From Pyrinomonadaceae bacterium (GTDB lineage: Bacteria; Acidobacteriota; Blastocatellia; Pyrinomonadales; Pyrinomonadaceae), in NCBI GenBank assembly GCA_030841085.1, contig JAVEDP010000018.1, positions 1 through 64,000 of the forward strand: DNA of 64,000 nt. Reading direction: 5' to 3'. Below, piece by piece: positions 62,597-64,000 of the stretch. The stretch's first letter is position 1. Each line of letters begins with the position of its first letter. Made by a program: the position numbers and the translations under genes. Under the pieces are notes generated by a model. It did not search any database. It saw nothing but the letters and a program-made list of their open reading frames with translations, and had not been told where the DNA came from.

Positions 62597-63502
62597 TTAT
62601 GGGTAGCAAATACCTTGACCGGAATTGTTGCCAGAGAATCGCGCGCAGCAACCCGCTGCGTAGACTCCCGCTGCCATAGCACAAATCAGGCTGTTACGAA
62701 TGTTTGGTTGCGGCGAGACACATTGGCGGCCAACAAATGCAGCAGTTCTGCTAAAGCAGCGCCAAAATCTCGAGAACCATCTGAACACAGCCCCCACCGG
62801 CGCCGTCGTCGCGGAAGCATAGGAAGCCTTCACAAACATACTGCCCGTCGAAGAGCCGGCTTCCTGGTTTTTAGACATAAGCATGACTTGGCAAGGACCA
62901 CCGTCTCGAGGACACTCCGTCGGGTCACCGCCGTCAGGCGGATAATAGACTTCATTTGTTACATCCCACACGGAAGGATCATTCGTCGCTCCAAAGTCCC
63001 ACATCTCCCCGTTGTATACTCGGTTTTCCCCGGTATAGTAATCTGTGACAGAGATGGTGCCGTCCCAGGTGTTTTCGGGTCCATCGTAGGTGATAAAGGT
63101 CGCTTCTCCGGTACCATCGCTAAGCGTATCCTCCGGTGCGAAGGAAGTGCGCAGCATCTTCGGCACGCTGAGTTGAGCAGTCTGTGTCCGCTTCGGTGCC
63201 GAGAAAACAAGCACCGCGCTCAAGTCCCAGGCGACCTGTTTACCTGCTTTTTCCTTATCCTTCATTGCCCGATCCAGGGCTTTGTTGGTGGCTCGAAGCC
63301 GATTGACGCGCCGCTTCACGGCGTCGCCCTTGTAGGCTCCCGGGAATAGCCGGTCACCTAACTCTTTTTGCTGCCCGCCTGCAGGTTGCACCGGGTCAAC
63401 GTTGCCGGCGGCAACCGTCGAGACGGATGCCATCGGAAGAATCGCACTGAGCATAATCGCAACGAGTAAAAGACTCGCCAGATAACGAACATGGTTTTTC
63501 AT
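62597..63502 (-). CDS. Exported protein with Cys-rich C-terminus, unknown
   Basis: 301 residues, AGGAG before ATG. Signal peptide (YLASLLLVAIMLSAILPMASVSTVAA). A helical segment (AVKRRVNRLRATNKALDRAMKDKEKA) and a beta-rich part (ATFITYDGPENTWDGTISVTDYYTG) follow. The last 75 residues hold seven Cys, with CC in AAGCCARF and a final GICYP. The change of style after ATTAPVGAV could mark a frameshift, but no better frame was found. First gene of a possible three-gene minus-strand set with the VWA protein and hydrolase. Confidence 0.72.
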   Translation of the reverse strand: MKNHVRYLASLLLVAIMLSAILPMASVSTVAAGNVDPVQPAGGQQKELGDRLFPGAYKGDAVKRRVNRLRATNKALDRAMKDKEKAGKQVAWDLSAVLVFSAPKRTQTAQLSVPKMLRTSFAPEDTLSDGTGEATFITYDGPENTWDGTISVTDYYTGENRVYNGEMWDFGATNDPSVWDVTNEVYYPPDGGDPTECPRDGGPCQVMLMSKNQEAGSSTGSMFVKASYASATTAPVGAVFRWFSRFWRCFSRTAAFVGRQCVSPQPNIRNSLICAMAAGVYAAGCCARFSGNNSGQGICYP

Positions 63503-63770
63503 TCAAAATCTCCTGTTTGTAAGGTTAGAAGGTTAAGTGGAAGACAAACGCGACAATGGTTCCGCAGACAAGCCTGCCAGCCACACGTTCATCGTGAAGT
63601 AATCCTTAGATCGGCTTGCTGCCGATATGTTTAGGTTTAAGCAGAGGCTGGACGCATAATGGAAATGACTCTTCGAACTGCTTCTTGAGTCATTGCCGGT
63701 TGTGCGTTAAGATGAGTGCTAGTTAGGCCAATGCATCTCTAATGCACAAGTGCGACAGGGTTGTATTGCA
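63503..63770. other. Gene-free region upstream of the exported Cys-rich protein
   Basis: About 270 bp with no gene visible; it should hold the promoter of the minus-strand gene 62597-63502. No repeat family seen here matches those elsewhere. The stretch 63811-64000 likewise shows no convincing gene. Confidence 0.4.
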
Positions 63771-63810
63771 AAAAGCTCCAGCGCTACTTGCCGGTAGCGC
63801 TGGAGCTTTT
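63771..63810. terminator. Bidirectional rho-independent terminator
   Basis: AAAAGCTCCAGCGCTAC (63771-63787) and its exact complement (63794-63810) form a 17-bp stem with a 6-base loop, with A-run on one side and T-run on the other, so it can work in both directions. Confidence 0.9.
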
Positions 63811-64000
63811 ATTAGCTAAGCTCTGAATAAACATTTAAGCCACGAAAACCTCGCCCGAATTCTGCCAGGTTCCACATAGACAGAGTCTTAGACTTGCTTT
63901 GCGGCACACAACGAAACTCCGTGCGAGAAAATTGCATTACACCATCCTTTGCTCGATTAACTGCTTTGTGACAAATGCTCAATTTGCGAGAGAGACTGAG

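Overview
The window looks like a chromosomal segment of an Acidobacteriota bacterium, most likely from the Blastocatellia (Pyrinomonas-like) side. The main pointers are two VWFA-related proteins of the acidobacterial type, RHS proteins carrying tandem DUF4214 domains, a PknK-like kinase/ATPase/TPR protein, and intergenic DNA full of short word-like and palindromic repeats. The assignment comes from gene content only, with no rRNA or phylogeny behind it.

Region 1 (1-17.1 kb) is an array of polymorphic-toxin cassettes. It starts inside a long RHS gene (open from base 1) whose RHS core is interrupted by DUF4214 repeats and which ends in an L,D-transpeptidase-like tip. Downstream lie six more displaced C-terminal cassettes. 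Each begins with a differently truncated copy of the same DUF4214/RHS-core block, switches at the PxG end of the core into a new toxin tip, and is followed by one or two small candidate immunity genes. Tips I can classify are the L,D-transpeptidase-like tip, an HExxH zincin, an HDxxH metzincin-like tip, and two proline-tailed tips with an H-x-K-K-G start. Two tips are of unknown type. Candidate immunity proteins carry signal peptides when the tip should act in the envelope (transpeptidase, peptidases). They lack one for the two unclassified tips and for the two Sel1-repeat partners. Several displaced cassettes carry frameshifts, one carries a nonsense codon, and two immunity genes are duplicated together with the last codons of their toxin.

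Region 2 (17.4-32.8 kb) is housekeeping: an M16 peptidase, a YycJ-type metallo-hydrolase, purine synthesis genes (purB, purS-purQ, purL), and between purQ and purL an envelope thiol-redox group (DsbA-like, VKOR, redoxin, TlpA-like). A CxxCH lipoprotein and a class IV aminotransferase follow. PurL carries an in-frame insertion made of the same word-like repeat seen between genes.

Region 3 (32.8-49.4 kb) holds a membrane-bound NACHT-type NTPase, two tandem B12-binding radical SAM paralogues, a 1270-residue Ser/Thr kinase with ATPase and TPR-like parts, UPF0016 and VIT-family metal transporters, pyruvate phosphate dikinase, a peroxiredoxin, a truncated REP-associated transposase beside REP-like palindromes, and a thioredoxin-type arsenate reductase. 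Two copies of a roughly 200 bp highly structured palindromic element flank ppdK and arsC.

Region 4 (49.7-64 kb) is mostly exported proteins: a large BNR-repeat protein, lipoproteins, VWA proteins, a serine beta-lactamase-fold hydrolase, a putative Cys-rich peptide/helical protein/thioredoxin cluster, duplicated CxxxTKxGxPC zinc-binding modules, and a tRNA-Arg(ACG). A strong bidirectional terminator lies near the end.
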